Below are positions 35,729 to 44,736 of a stretch of 64,000 nucleotides of DNA, piece by piece. Every line of letters starts with the position of its first letter. The first letter of the stretch is position 1. Both the position numbers and the translations under genes were made by a program. The notes under the pieces were generated by a model. It made no database searches and was not told where the DNA came from. It saw only the letters and a program-made list of their open reading frames with translations. This DNA comes from Planctomycetaceae bacterium (GTDB lineage Bacteria; Planctomycetota; Planctomycetia; Planctomycetales; Planctomycetaceae), in assembly GCA_016795145.1 (NCBI GenBank), contig JAEUII010000179.1:1-64000 (forward strand). Reading direction: 5' to 3'.

Positions 35729-37702
35729 TCAGGTCAAAATCAACGCAATTACAACAACCACGACCGCACCAAGCCACATGACTCCCGCGTAGGAGGTCAC
35801 AAGGCCAGACTGCAGACGCTTCAAATAGCCACTCAACATCCCGGGGAGTGCCCCAACTGAATCGATCAGGCCGTCGATCAGGAACCGGTCCACAAGAGTT
35901 GCAATCAGAGCGATGCCTCGAAGTGGAAGCACGACCAGAACGAACAGGATCTCATCCAGGAAGAACTTGCCCTGCGAAACCAGGTACAACGGCTTCATCG
36001 CCTTTGCAATCGCCACCGGGATTCCTGGTGACGCCACATAGAACATCCAGGCAAAACCAATACCGGCCATACCGATCACCGTCGACAGCGCCATGATGTT
36101 CCAGTGAAGCCCGTGAGCTTCCGGAGCAGTCAGGCCCACGGTCTTATGGAGATAGGATGCAAACAGATGAGTCGGGCCAACAGCCAGACCGATCAATGCT
36201 GCACAGACAGCCAGAATTCGAAGAGGCCAGGCCATGATCGGAGTGGCTTCGTGCGGATGATCTCCCGCTTCTTCCGGGAATCGTTCTGGCCCCCAGAAGG
36301 TCATGAAGTACGCACGGAACGTATAGAACGCTGTCAGCAACGCAGTGGCACACGCGATCACCAGGATTGTTCCGAAGAACAGACCATGTTCCTTGCTGTG
36401 CGACGCTTCATACAGCACGGCCAGGATATCGTCCTTGCTCCAGAATCCTGCAAGGAGCGGAACGCCTGCGAGGGCGGCTGCACCAACAAGAAACGTCCAA
36501 TGTGTAATTGGTAATGCGTGCTTCAGCCCACTGAATCGACGCATGTCAATGATATCACCCATCGCGTGCATCACGCTGCCTGCCGCAAGAAACAGGAGTG
36601 CCTTAAAATAGGCATGTGTAAACAGGTGGAACATTCCCGCAGTGACAGCGGGCGTCACAAGTTCAGTCCCAGCAGCACCGCAGCCAAGAGCCATGAACAT
36701 AAATCCCAGCTGACTCACAGTTGAATACGCCAGAACGCGTTTCAGGTCGGTCTGAGTCAAGGCGGTCAAAGCCGCAATCACTGCCGTGGCGGCTCCAATG
36801 GCCGTTACGAACATCTGCACGTTCGGAGCCATCACAAAGAGCGGCGTACATCGCGCAACTAGGTAGACACCCGCGGTCACCATGGTCGCGGCATGGATCA
36901 GAGCCGAAACCGGAGTTGGGCCTTCCATCGCGTCTGGAAGCCAGACTTGCAGAGGGAACTGAGCCGACTTGCCCATCGCACCCAGGAACAGACAGAAGCA
37001 GATCAGCGGAATGACATGGGGAGATTTCGTATGAACATGGGAGATCACTTCCTGGCTGCTGAGCACATGCAGGAAGTCGATCGATCCAAAATTGGTCCAG
37101 ATCAGAAAGATTCCCATGATCAAACCGAAGTCACCAATTCGGTTCACCACAAATGCCTTCTTGGCAGCAGCTGCAGCGGAAGGCTTATGGAACCAGAACC
37201 CGATCAGCAGGTAGCTGCAGAGACCGACCATTTCCCAGAACACAAACAGCTGTGCAAAGTTGTTCGACAGCACCAGCATGCACATCGAGAAGACGAACAT
37301 CGACACCGCAGCGAAGAACCGTGGGTAGCCCGGATCGTGGTGCATATAGCCCGACCCGAAAAGTGATACCAGGAAGCTGACTCCGGTCACCATCGCCAGC
37401 ATGATGGCACTCATCGAATCCGCACGAAGCTGCAGAGGAATCTCGAGAGTCCCGACATGCAGCCATTCGAAGCCAAAGACGATTGATTCTCTGGCGTACC
37501 CGTTGCCCGTTCCGTTGATCCCGGGGAGCACGCCAAACAACAAAACGAGTGAGCAGACAAATGAGACGGCCAGAGCCGACCAGCATGGCAGATGACTTCG
37601 CCCCTTCAGGACTTTCTTGCCCAGAAGCGCGGTCACAATGGCCGACAGCAACGGAGCCGCCGGTATCGCCCACAAAACCAACTGTTGGATATCTTCAAGC
37701 AT
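35729..37702 (-). CDS. nuoL: NADH-quinone oxidoreductase subunit L
   Basis: 657 residues, the largest membrane subunit. KSAQFPLQVWLPDAMEGPTP and SALIHAATMVTAGVYL form the diagnostic core, and LFVFWEMVGLCSYLLIGFWF holds the conserved Glu. The C-terminal part includes the long lateral helix and a final membrane anchor. It is the distal proton pump of complex I. Spacing to nuoM is 53 bases. Confidence 0.95.
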   Translation of the reverse strand: MLEDIQQLVLWAIPAAPLLSAIVTALLGKKVLKGRSHLPCWSALAVSFVCSLVLLFGVLPGINGTGNGYARESIVFGFEWLHVGTLEIPLQLRADSMSAIMLAMVTGVSFLVSLFGSGYMHHDPGYPRFFAAVSMFVFSMCMLVLSNNFAQLFVFWEMVGLCSYLLIGFWFHKPSAAAAAKKAFVVNRIGDFGLIMGIFLIWTNFGSIDFLHVLSSQEVISHVHTKSPHVIPLICFCLFLGAMGKSAQFPLQVWLPDAMEGPTPVSALIHAATMVTAGVYLVARCTPLFVMAPNVQMFVTAIGAATAVIAALTALTQTDLKRVLAYSTVSQLGFMFMALGCGAAGTELVTPAVTAGMFHLFTHAYFKALLFLAAGSVMHAMGDIIDMRRFSGLKHALPITHWTFLVGAAALAGVPLLAGFWSKDDILAVLYEASHSKEHGLFFGTILVIACATALLTAFYTFRAYFMTFWGPERFPEEAGDHPHEATPIMAWPLRILAVCAALIGLAVGPTHLFASYLHKTVGLTAPEAHGLHWNIMALSTVIGMAGIGFAWMFYVASPGIPVAIAKAMKPLYLVSQGKFFLDEILFVLVVLPLRGIALIATLVDRFLIDGLIDSVGALPGMLSGYLKRLQSGLVTSYAGVMWLGAVVVVVIALILT

Positions 37703-37745
37703 GTCTGCACTGCTTTATCAGAAAGAACACCCGAAACTCAAAGAC

Positions 37746-38180
37746 CTACCGACCACCTGCCACGGGCTCCAAAGGAGCTGGTCCGGCAACGGTGAGGGTT
37801 GGGATTTCACCATACGACGACCCGGTTGCTCCGGAACCAGTCTCCGGTTCATCCGGCTTAGGTCCTGGAACATCCGGATCACGCAGTTCACTCCAGAGCT
37901 GGATGTCCAGAGAATGTGATTTGCGATACAGAGCCAGCACAAGCGACAGTGCAAGACCTGCTTCACAGGCAGCAACCGTCAATGTGAAGATCGTAAAGGC
38001 CTGACCTTCATTGGTCTGATGAATGCGCCCGAAGGTCACCATGCTCAGCGAGACGCCGTGAAGCATCAGCTCTGCACACAGCACCATCAGGATCAGGTTT
38101 CTTCGAGTCAGAAAGCCGATGGCCCCAAGAATAAACAGGCCAGCTCCGACCAGAAGGTATCTCATGTCTTCAGGTGTCAT
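37746..38180 (-). CDS. nuoK: NADH-quinone oxidoreductase subunit K with C-terminal extension
   Basis: 144 residues; the usual length is about 100. Three helices with the conserved membrane Glu37 (in LMVLCAELMLHG) and Glu73 (in AACEAGLAL). The extra ~45 residues after RKSHSLDIQLW are Pro/Gly/Glu-rich and probably disordered. The start overlaps the end of nuoJ by 4 bases (ATGA-type coupling). It links the proton channels in the membrane arm. Confidence 0.95.
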   Translation of the reverse strand: MTPEDMRYLLVGAGLFILGAIGFLTRRNLILMVLCAELMLHGVSLSMVTFGRIHQTNEGQAFTIFTLTVAACEAGLALSLVLALYRKSHSLDIQLWSELRDPDVPGPKPDEPETGSGATGSSYGEIPTLTVAGPAPLEPVAGGR

Positions 38181-38992
38181 AGTGCTCCCTCCTCACGTCG
38201 AGGAGCAATCGCGATAGCCCCAATACAGGCCACCAGCAACAGGGTTCCAGCCAGTTCGACAGCAAACAGGTAGTCACCAAAGAGTGACTTACCAAGCCCC
38301 TTCATGCTTCCCACTGGCAACTTTGCCGTTTCAAGACTGAGCTGGTTGGGCTTCGAAGCGGGCTTTTCCTTCGGCAGATTATCAGGACTGACCATCATCA
38401 TTCCGGTCGGTGGAGCCGCTGCCGCAACTTCTACCTTTGCTTCTTCCTTCAAATCTCGCTTGGAAAACGCTGGCGGCGATTTGTGAAGCGTCAACGTGAT
38501 CGCACCAAGCAATACGAATGACGCCAGAGTCACCGGGATGGCATTTCGAGATCGGTGGTCATAGGCAGCAGCACCACTTTGCTGAGCCAGCATGATTACA
38601 AAGAGAAAGGTTACGATCACCGCTCCCGCATACACAATGACGGTCGCAGCAGCCAGAAACGGAGCACTCTGCAAAAGGAACAGGCCACAGGTGCTGAGTG
38701 TCGAAAGAGCAAACCAGAGGGCACCGTAGACCGGGTTGCGGGCTGTAATCATCAGCACACCACAAAGTAGTGCGCCCACGGCAAACGTCCAGAACATCAC
38801 TTCATTGGCAAACTCAGGTCCTCGCCCACCGACGCCTGCACAAAACAGAACAACTCCGGCAGCAGTGACCAGAAGACCCAGTCGAGGAATCCGGACCGAC
38901 GTCGCTTTGCGCCCCGGCATCAGCATCAAAATGCCGACAATCCAGGCGACCAGGCCCGCGAGTGCTAATGGGTTCTTTTGAAACCATTCCAT
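38177..38992 (-). CDS. nuoJ: NADH-quinone oxidoreductase subunit J
   Basis: 271 residues, longer than the usual ~170-200. An extra pair of N-terminal helices is present, and a soluble insert rich in Lys, Pro and Ala lies near 180-235 before the last helix. The core (VMFWTFAVGALLCGVLMI, ARNPVYGALWFALSTL and VIVYAGAVIVTFLFVIML) is clear. Part of the membrane arm. Start and stop overlap neighbours (nuoI stop at 38992, nuoK start inside the end), indicating coupled translation. Confidence 0.93.
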   Translation of the reverse strand: MEWFQKNPLALAGLVAWIVGILMLMPGRKATSVRIPRLGLLVTAAGVVLFCAGVGGRGPEFANEVMFWTFAVGALLCGVLMITARNPVYGALWFALSTLSTCGLFLLQSAPFLAAATVIVYAGAVIVTFLFVIMLAQQSGAAAYDHRSRNAIPVTLASFVLLGAITLTLHKSPPAFSKRDLKEEAKVEVAAAAPPTGMMMVSPDNLPKEKPASKPNQLSLETAKLPVGSMKGLGKSLFGDYLFAVELAGTLLLVACIGAIAIAPRREEGAL

Positions 38993-39654
38993 TACTTCAC
39001 CTCCCCGCCAGTACGAATCACACCGGCGGTCTCTGCTTTGGCGGCACGGTCAGCGGTTGGTACCACCGTAGCAGGGCCAAGGGTCGGCAGCTGCTGAAAT
39101 TCCGCAGCTGGCCCCAGTGTTCCTCGTCGAGTTCGCACGGGGTCCCGAGGGTCGTTCTTTGTCTTGTCGAAGACCGACAGCAACTTCTCGCGGTCGTACA
39201 ACAAGTCACTGCGAGTTTCGCCGGTCAGGTCATAGATGTGAGTCAGCTCGATCGCATCGACCGGACATGCTTCTTCGCACATGCCGCAGTAGATACAGCG
39301 AAGCTCATCCAAAACGAAGGTCTTGCAAAACTTATCACGATCAGGCCATTCCGGCGGAGCGGCCTGAGCTTCAATCGAAATGCAGTTTGCAGGACATGCC
39401 GTTGCACACATCATGCAGGCAACGCACTTCACTCGATCCTTCTCATCGCGGTTCAGACGATGGACACCTCGATAATGAAGCGGAAGCTCCGGCTTGACTT
39501 CCGGATACTGCTGCGTGACCGGCTTGCGATCAATGACGTGCTTCAGAGTTGTCTTCAGCCCCGACAGGATCGCTGGTACGAAGGTCGATTCCCAGAACCC
39601 GATCTCAGGCTCCTCGACCCATCGCACATTCTTTTTCTTTGCTGTTTCAGTCAT
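38992..39654 (-). CDS. nuoI: NADH-quinone oxidoreductase subunit I (2x 4Fe-4S)
   Basis: 220 residues. Two ferredoxin motifs, CVACMMCATACP and CIYCGMCEEACP, bind clusters N6a and N6b that pass electrons towards N2. The N-terminal amphipathic part anchors it to the membrane arm. The C-terminus has a ~60-residue Pro/Thr/Ala extension. It directly overlaps nuoJ by one base. Confidence 0.95.
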   Translation of the reverse strand: MTETAKKKNVRWVEEPEIGFWESTFVPAILSGLKTTLKHVIDRKPVTQQYPEVKPELPLHYRGVHRLNRDEKDRVKCVACMMCATACPANCISIEAQAAPPEWPDRDKFCKTFVLDELRCIYCGMCEEACPVDAIELTHIYDLTGETRSDLLYDREKLLSVFDKTKNDPRDPVRTRRGTLGPAAEFQQLPTLGPATVVPTADRAAKAETAGVIRTGGEVK

Positions 39655-39751
39655 ACTCGATCACCCTGATCTGTTTCGATCTTTGATCGGGCCCTGTTGA
39701 ATTCACCTATCCACGGCGACCACTTGTCGCCACACCCAATTCCGCTCAGCT

Positions 39752-40966
39752 TCAGTGCGCTGCCGCGTGTCCATGTCCACCGTGGCCATGCCCACCATGC
39801 CCGTGTGACGCAGCCGCCTTTTTCCTTTTCACGTACCCTGGACGAGAACGCTCTTCCGCGCTTCGCAGGCTGGCACTGATCAGGCCCCACGCGGCGAACA
39901 AGCCACATGATCCAAGGAACAGCCACCAGAGGCTCAGATCAAACTGCTTCACGAACATCACCATCAGAAGGTTCGCCAGCGAAAGCGGAATCATCACTCG
40001 CCACGCCAGTTCCATCAGCTGGTCAAATCGGAATCGAGGAATCGTCCAGCGAAGCATGATGATGACGCAGATGAAGAAAAACGCTTTGCTCATCAGCACC
40101 AGCAGCTTCACCAGCCAGACAAATGGATAACTGCTGGTTGCTTCCGCGATGATCGGGAAGTTCCATCCGCCAAGGAACAGAATCGACGTCAGGAAGCTGA
40201 TCGTGATCATGTGTGTGTATTCACCGAGGAAGAACAACGCCCATTTCAAAGCGCTGTATTCGGTGTGCCATCCACCCACGAGTTCCTGTTCGCATTCGGC
40301 AAGGTCGAACGGAAGACGATTGGCTTCGGCCAGAGACGCGGTGAAGAACATCAGAGCTGCAAGTGGCTGGAACCAGATGTTCCAGCTCATCAGGCCACCG
40401 TCGATCTGCTGCTTCATGATTGTCTCCAGATTCAATGATCCGGAGATCAGCGCGATGCCGAGCACTGACATTCCCAGCGGGATTTCGTAACTCACCACCT
40501 GAGCACTTGCACGAAGGCCACCGAGTGCACTGTACTTGTTATTCGATGCCCAGCCGCCAAGAACGATCCCGTAAACAGCAAGGCTTCCGACTGCGAAAAT
40601 AAAAATCAGGCCAATATCAATCCCTGGTGCAATAATGAATCGGATGAACGATGGAACGCCTGGATCATCTGTCGGCCCAAAAGGCACAACCGCAAACGCC
40701 AGCAAAGCGGTAAAGACAGAAATCGCCGGGGCAATCAGAAACAGGACTTTGTCCACATGCGACGGAATCACTTCCTCTTTCAGCAGCAGCTTGAGGCCAT
40801 CGGCAAGCGGCTGAAAGAGTCCCATCGGACCAACTCGGTTCGGCCCGACGCGGTCCTGCATCCATGCTGAGAGCTTTCGTTCCAGCAGAATGAGATAGTT
40901 GCAAACGCCGGGGATTGCTCCCACGACGATGGCGATCGTGACCAAAGTAACCAGAAGTTCCGCCAT
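39752..40966 (-). CDS. nuoH: NADH-quinone oxidoreductase subunit H with His-rich tail
   Basis: 404 residues, about eight helices. DRVGPNRVGPMGLFQPLADG is the signature after the first helix, and the acidic loop EANRLPFDLAECEQELVGG lines the quinone site. The C-terminus adds a basic segment and a His/Gly repeat (seven His in the last ~18 residues), which the usual subunit lacks and which could bind metal. Other family features are normal. Confidence 0.95.
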   Translation of the reverse strand: MAELLVTLVTIAIVVGAIPGVCNYLILLERKLSAWMQDRVGPNRVGPMGLFQPLADGLKLLLKEEVIPSHVDKVLFLIAPAISVFTALLAFAVVPFGPTDDPGVPSFIRFIIAPGIDIGLIFIFAVGSLAVYGIVLGGWASNNKYSALGGLRASAQVVSYEIPLGMSVLGIALISGSLNLETIMKQQIDGGLMSWNIWFQPLAALMFFTASLAEANRLPFDLAECEQELVGGWHTEYSALKWALFFLGEYTHMITISFLTSILFLGGWNFPIIAEATSSYPFVWLVKLLVLMSKAFFFICVIIMLRWTIPRFRFDQLMELAWRVMIPLSLANLLMVMFVKQFDLSLWWLFLGSCGLFAAWGLISASLRSAEERSRPGYVKRKKAAASHGHGGHGHGGHGHAAAH

Positions 40967-41042
40967 ATCTCAGTATCACAAAAAGTGAGTGAGGAAGTTG
41001 TTTGTTGATCAGTGATCCGACATGCAGCGGATCCGTCTGCGT

Positions 41043-42707
41043 TTACTTCGCGCCAACTGGCTCTGCGGCTGAAAGAAGGACTCCGTCATTCTTCAGTTCC
41101 GCATGATCCAGTGCCGCTAGTGCTGAGACAGCGGATGCGATTTCCTTTCGGACAGCGTCGGTTTGCACCAGCCCGCTTCGCTCGCTGAGTTCCCAGAGGA
41201 TTCGAGAATCCGGACGTGATCCATCGGGGCCGCGAACCGAACGCCGGACCAGCTGAGCCAGTCCTTTGTAGTTCACATAAGTGCCTTCGCGTTCCACAAA
41301 GGTTCCCGATGGCAGCACGTGAGTCGCATGCTTCAGAACGGGTGATGGCAGGAAGTCCTGCACGATAACCGTTTCCACCTTGCTGAAGGCTTCAGCCTGC
41401 AGATCAGAAATCCAGCCTGCTGGATCTCCACCCACGAGGTAGACTGCATTGAACTGACCAGCCGAAGACAGCCGCAGCAGTTCTTCGAACGGCATGACGT
41501 CGCCGACCAGGTGCTTCAGAACGGCTTCAACACCAGCACGGTTCGGACACTTCTCAGCACGGATCGTGAACTTCACCGGCTGAATCACATTGCCCTTAAT
41601 GTCTTTCGGGAAATGATCGTCCTGCCCAGAGACTCGAACCGGGCCAAGAGCAAGAATCACATTGCTGGAAAGTGACTTCAGATAGCTTCCCAGAATCCAG
41701 GCTTCTTCAACCGTCATCCACGGTGACAGGACAGCAGCGATCTTGCCCTTACCAATACCGGCGGCCTTCTGCAGTGCCGTTCGAACGGCCTTTAGAACAG
41801 CATCCCAGTCCTTTGACGTGGTCTGACCGTTCGATCGAATTTCGGCAGACGTCAGACGCTGTTCCGAGTGTGTGTACTTCCAGCCAAAGCGGCCTTCGTC
41901 ACACATGAAATGTCCCTGAGACTTTTCATTCACGCGAGGCTTCAGTCGGTAGACTCGATCTTCATTCTGATCGACCGTCACGCTGCAGCCTGTGCTGCAA
42001 CCAGGGCACACAGAATTCTGAGTCTTCAGCCACCAGACTCGCTGCTGGTACAAGAAGTCTTTGCTGCAAAGTGCGCCGACCGGACAGAGGTCGACGACGT
42101 TGCCGGCCAGTGGATTATTGACAGGATGCCCTGGGAAGATATCAATCTCTTCGTGGCTGCCGCGGCTGACAACCTGCAGCTCGGCGGAACCCGTGACTTC
42201 GCGTGTGAATCGCACGCAGCGAGTACACATGATGCAGCGGTCAGTGAAGAGCGTGATCTGGTCGCCGATGTACGTCTTGTCCGGCTTGATGTTCTTTGGT
42301 TCGTTCAGTCGACTGTAGCCTCGACCGTAATCAAAGCTGTAGTCCTGAAGATAACACTCGCCCGCCTGGTCGCAGGTCGGACAGTCAAGCGGATGATTCA
42401 ACAGAAGGTACTCGAGCGTCGCCTTTCGAGCATCCTTCACTTTCTGGCTGTCAGCGACAATCACTGTGCCGTCTTTGGCAGGCGTCTGGCAGCCTGGTAC
42501 CAGCTTGGGCTGCATCGCCACTGTGCCGTCCGGCTTCTTATCGCCGACTTCCACGAGACACATACGGCAACTGGCAACAACAGACAGAGCAGGGTGCCAG
42601 CAGTAAGCCGGAATCTCGACGCCTGCCTTTGCTGCTGCCTGAATGCAGTTCAGCCGCTCGTTCGCGCCGATCTCAACTTCTTTTCCGTTAACAATCACCG
42701 ATGCCAT
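41043..42707 (-). CDS. nuoG: NADH-quinone oxidoreductase subunit G (short form)
   Basis: 554 residues from ATG 42707 (AGGTAAC upstream); the frame to 42863 lacks family resemblance. The N-terminus is a 2Fe-2S ferredoxin fold (Cys36, Cys47, Cys50). DCPTCDQAGEC and RCIMCTRC bind the next clusters, and CPGCSTGC starts the molybdopterin-oxidoreductase-like part. That part is much shorter than in E. coli NuoG (about 900 residues), lacking the distal region. It carries electrons in the peripheral arm. Confidence 0.93.
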   Translation of the reverse strand: MASVIVNGKEVEIGANERLNCIQAAAKAGVEIPAYCWHPALSVVASCRMCLVEVGDKKPDGTVAMQPKLVPGCQTPAKDGTVIVADSQKVKDARKATLEYLLLNHPLDCPTCDQAGECYLQDYSFDYGRGYSRLNEPKNIKPDKTYIGDQITLFTDRCIMCTRCVRFTREVTGSAELQVVSRGSHEEIDIFPGHPVNNPLAGNVVDLCPVGALCSKDFLYQQRVWWLKTQNSVCPGCSTGCSVTVDQNEDRVYRLKPRVNEKSQGHFMCDEGRFGWKYTHSEQRLTSAEIRSNGQTTSKDWDAVLKAVRTALQKAAGIGKGKIAAVLSPWMTVEEAWILGSYLKSLSSNVILALGPVRVSGQDDHFPKDIKGNVIQPVKFTIRAEKCPNRAGVEAVLKHLVGDVMPFEELLRLSSAGQFNAVYLVGGDPAGWISDLQAEAFSKVETVIVQDFLPSPVLKHATHVLPSGTFVEREGTYVNYKGLAQLVRRSVRGPDGSRPDSRILWELSERSGLVQTDAVRKEIASAVSALAALDHAELKNDGVLLSAAEPVGAK

Positions 42708-42881
42708 GCTGTTACCTGACTGCCAGCAGTCTGTTGAATAAAAGAGTTTCACAACCCGACACGTCAGCGAGGGATCGAAACTGCCGTGATTCTCAACAAT
42801 GATCCCTTGCTCACGCAGCGGGTTGAGATCAGTTTCAACACACTGCCAGATCCCAAATTTCAAAACTGAAATTCAAATCTC

Positions 42882-44216
42882 TTAGTGAACCGCCATCAGT
42901 TTCTGAGCTGACGTCACAGAAGCCTTACCACTCTTAATGTACTCTTCGAAGTCACCTCGGAACTTCGAAATTGCATTCTTCACCGGCCACGCCGCACCGT
43001 CGGAAAGTCCGCAGATCGTCGTGCCTGGAATAATGCCCATCGATCCTGCAACTTCCGTCAGAAGATCGAGATCCGTCAGTCGTCCATTGCCGCTTCGAAT
43101 TCGTTCCAGGATCTTCGTCATCCACGCTGTGCCTTCGCGACACGGCGTGCACTGACCACAGGATTCGTGCGACATGAAGCGACAGCAGTTGTAAAGCACA
43201 TCAACCATGCTGGTCTGGTCATCGACGACCACAACCGCAGCGGTTCCAAGTCCCAGGCAACCGACCTTACCCGGACCGGCAAAGTCCAGCTTCGTGTCGA
43301 GTTCCTTATCGGACAGGAATCCCATGCTGATGCCACCGGGAACGACGGCCTTCGCCTTGCGACCCTTCCAGACTCCGCCAGCATGCTCTTCAATCAGTTC
43401 GCGAGCAGTCACACCCAAAGGCAGCTCGACGCAGCATGGCTTGTTCACATGACCGCTGACGCAGTACAGCTTGGGACCGTAGCTGCCCGGGTCGCGAGGA
43501 TTATTCGGATCCGGTGGAACGCCGATCGACTTAAACCACTCTCCACCGCGGTACAGAATCTGAGTCACACAGCAAAGTGTTTCGACATTGTTGACGATGG
43601 TCGGCTTGCGGAACAAACCTTCGATCGCGGGGAATGGCGGCTTGATGCGAGGCCAGGCTCGCTTGCCTTCCAGACTCTCAATCAGCCCCGTCTCTTCACC
43701 GCAGATGTAAGCGCCGGCACCTCGGTGCAGCACGATGTCCAGGTTGAATCCCGTCCCCAGAATGTTCTTGCCCAGCAGACCCGCCGCGTAACATTCCTTC
43801 ACAGCTGCATCGAGTACTCGGTAGCTGCGACCATATTCGTAGCGAAGATACAGGTACGCGTTGTTCGACTTGATCGCATGGCATGCCAGCATGATGCCTT
43901 CGATCAGCTGATGAGGATCCAGCTCCATCAGGTAACGGTTGTTGAACGTTCCTGGTTCGCTCTCATCCGCGTTGATCGCCAGATAAATCGGGCCGGGATG
44001 ATCTTTGGGAAGGAACGTCCACTTCAGACCGGTCGGGAATCCCGCGCCGCCTCGACCTCGCAGCCCGGCATCCTTCACGATGTTCGCAACATCGGCCGGC
44101 GCCATGCTCAGGAATTCCTTCAGGCGCGAATAACCACCGTCGGCCTGATAGGACTTCAGCGACGTGCTGTCCGGCTTGTGAATTCGTGCGAAGAGTACTG
44201 GTTCAAATTTCGCCAC
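42882..44216 (-). CDS. nuoF: NADH-quinone oxidoreductase subunit F (NADH/FMN site)
   Basis: 444 residues from GTG 44216, preceded by AGAGGA; the TTG start at 44240 would lie inside nuoE. GLRGRGGAGFPTGLKW is the FMN/NADH-binding glycine-rich stretch, and ESCGQCTPCREG plus a later Cys bind cluster N3. It accepts hydride from NADH. A Leu/Met-rich C-terminal end is normal. Spacing to nuoE is 10 bases. Confidence 0.95.
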   Translation of the reverse strand: MAKFEPVLFARIHKPDSTSLKSYQADGGYSRLKEFLSMAPADVANIVKDAGLRGRGGAGFPTGLKWTFLPKDHPGPIYLAINADESEPGTFNNRYLMELDPHQLIEGIMLACHAIKSNNAYLYLRYEYGRSYRVLDAAVKECYAAGLLGKNILGTGFNLDIVLHRGAGAYICGEETGLIESLEGKRAWPRIKPPFPAIEGLFRKPTIVNNVETLCCVTQILYRGGEWFKSIGVPPDPNNPRDPGSYGPKLYCVSGHVNKPCCVELPLGVTARELIEEHAGGVWKGRKAKAVVPGGISMGFLSDKELDTKLDFAGPGKVGCLGLGTAAVVVVDDQTSMVDVLYNCCRFMSHESCGQCTPCREGTAWMTKILERIRSGNGRLTDLDLLTEVAGSMGIIPGTTICGLSDGAAWPVKNAISKFRGDFEEYIKSGKASVTSAQKLMAVH

Positions 44217-44226
44217 GATAATCCTC

Positions 44227-44700
44227 TTACAGCTTGTCAATCAGTTTTGACGTGGATTCAACTGTCATGTCCATGTGGCATTCGTCGTTCACAAGAATGC
44301 ACGGAGCACCTTCACAGGCTCCAAGACACTCCGCAAACTCCACAGTGAACTTGCCGTCGCCGGACTTCTCACCCGGATGCACGTGGTACTTGTTACAGAC
44401 CTGTTCGAACAGTTCTTCACCGCCACGCAGCGCACAGGAGATACTGCGGCAGAACCAGACTCGGTGCTTCCCCAGAGGATTCTTTTCATCCTTGAAGAAG
44501 TTGTAGAACGTCATCGTGTCATGCACTTCTGACGGATGCAGTTCCAGCAGCTCAGCGATCTCAACAATCGCTTCCTTTGAAACCGCCCGATATGTGTCAT
44601 GCACAAGGTGCAGTGCCGGCAACGTCACTGCGCGCTTGTTCGGGTACTTCGGGAACAAGCCCCGAATATGCTCACGAACTTCTTCGCTCAGAACACCCAT
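44227..44700 (-). CDS. nuoE: NADH-quinone oxidoreductase subunit E (2Fe-2S)
   Basis: 157 residues. The thioredoxin-like 2Fe-2S fold shows Cys84, Cys89 (FCRSISC), Cys125 and Cys129 (CLGAC), with the classic four-Cys spacing of cluster N1a. The helical N-terminal half is typical. Binds NuoF in the peripheral arm. Located 36 bases after nuoD. Confidence 0.95.
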   Translation of the reverse strand: MGVLSEEVREHIRGLFPKYPNKRAVTLPALHLVHDTYRAVSKEAIVEIAELLELHPSEVHDTMTFYNFFKDEKNPLGKHRVWFCRSISCALRGGEELFEQVCNKYHVHPGEKSGDGKFTVEFAECLGACEGAPCILVNDECHMDMTVESTSKLIDKL

Positions 44701-44736
44701 TGTCAGTCAGCCATCAAAGGAGGAAAGTCGGACGAA

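Noticed and set aside
41868-42719. 283-codon plus-strand ORF opposite nuoG
   Set aside because: Shadow of nuoG, with no family resemblance.
43167-44348. 393-codon plus-strand ORF opposite nuoF/nuoE
   Set aside because: It lies entirely antisense to clear complex I genes and shows no domain; long antisense frames are common in GC-rich coding DNA.
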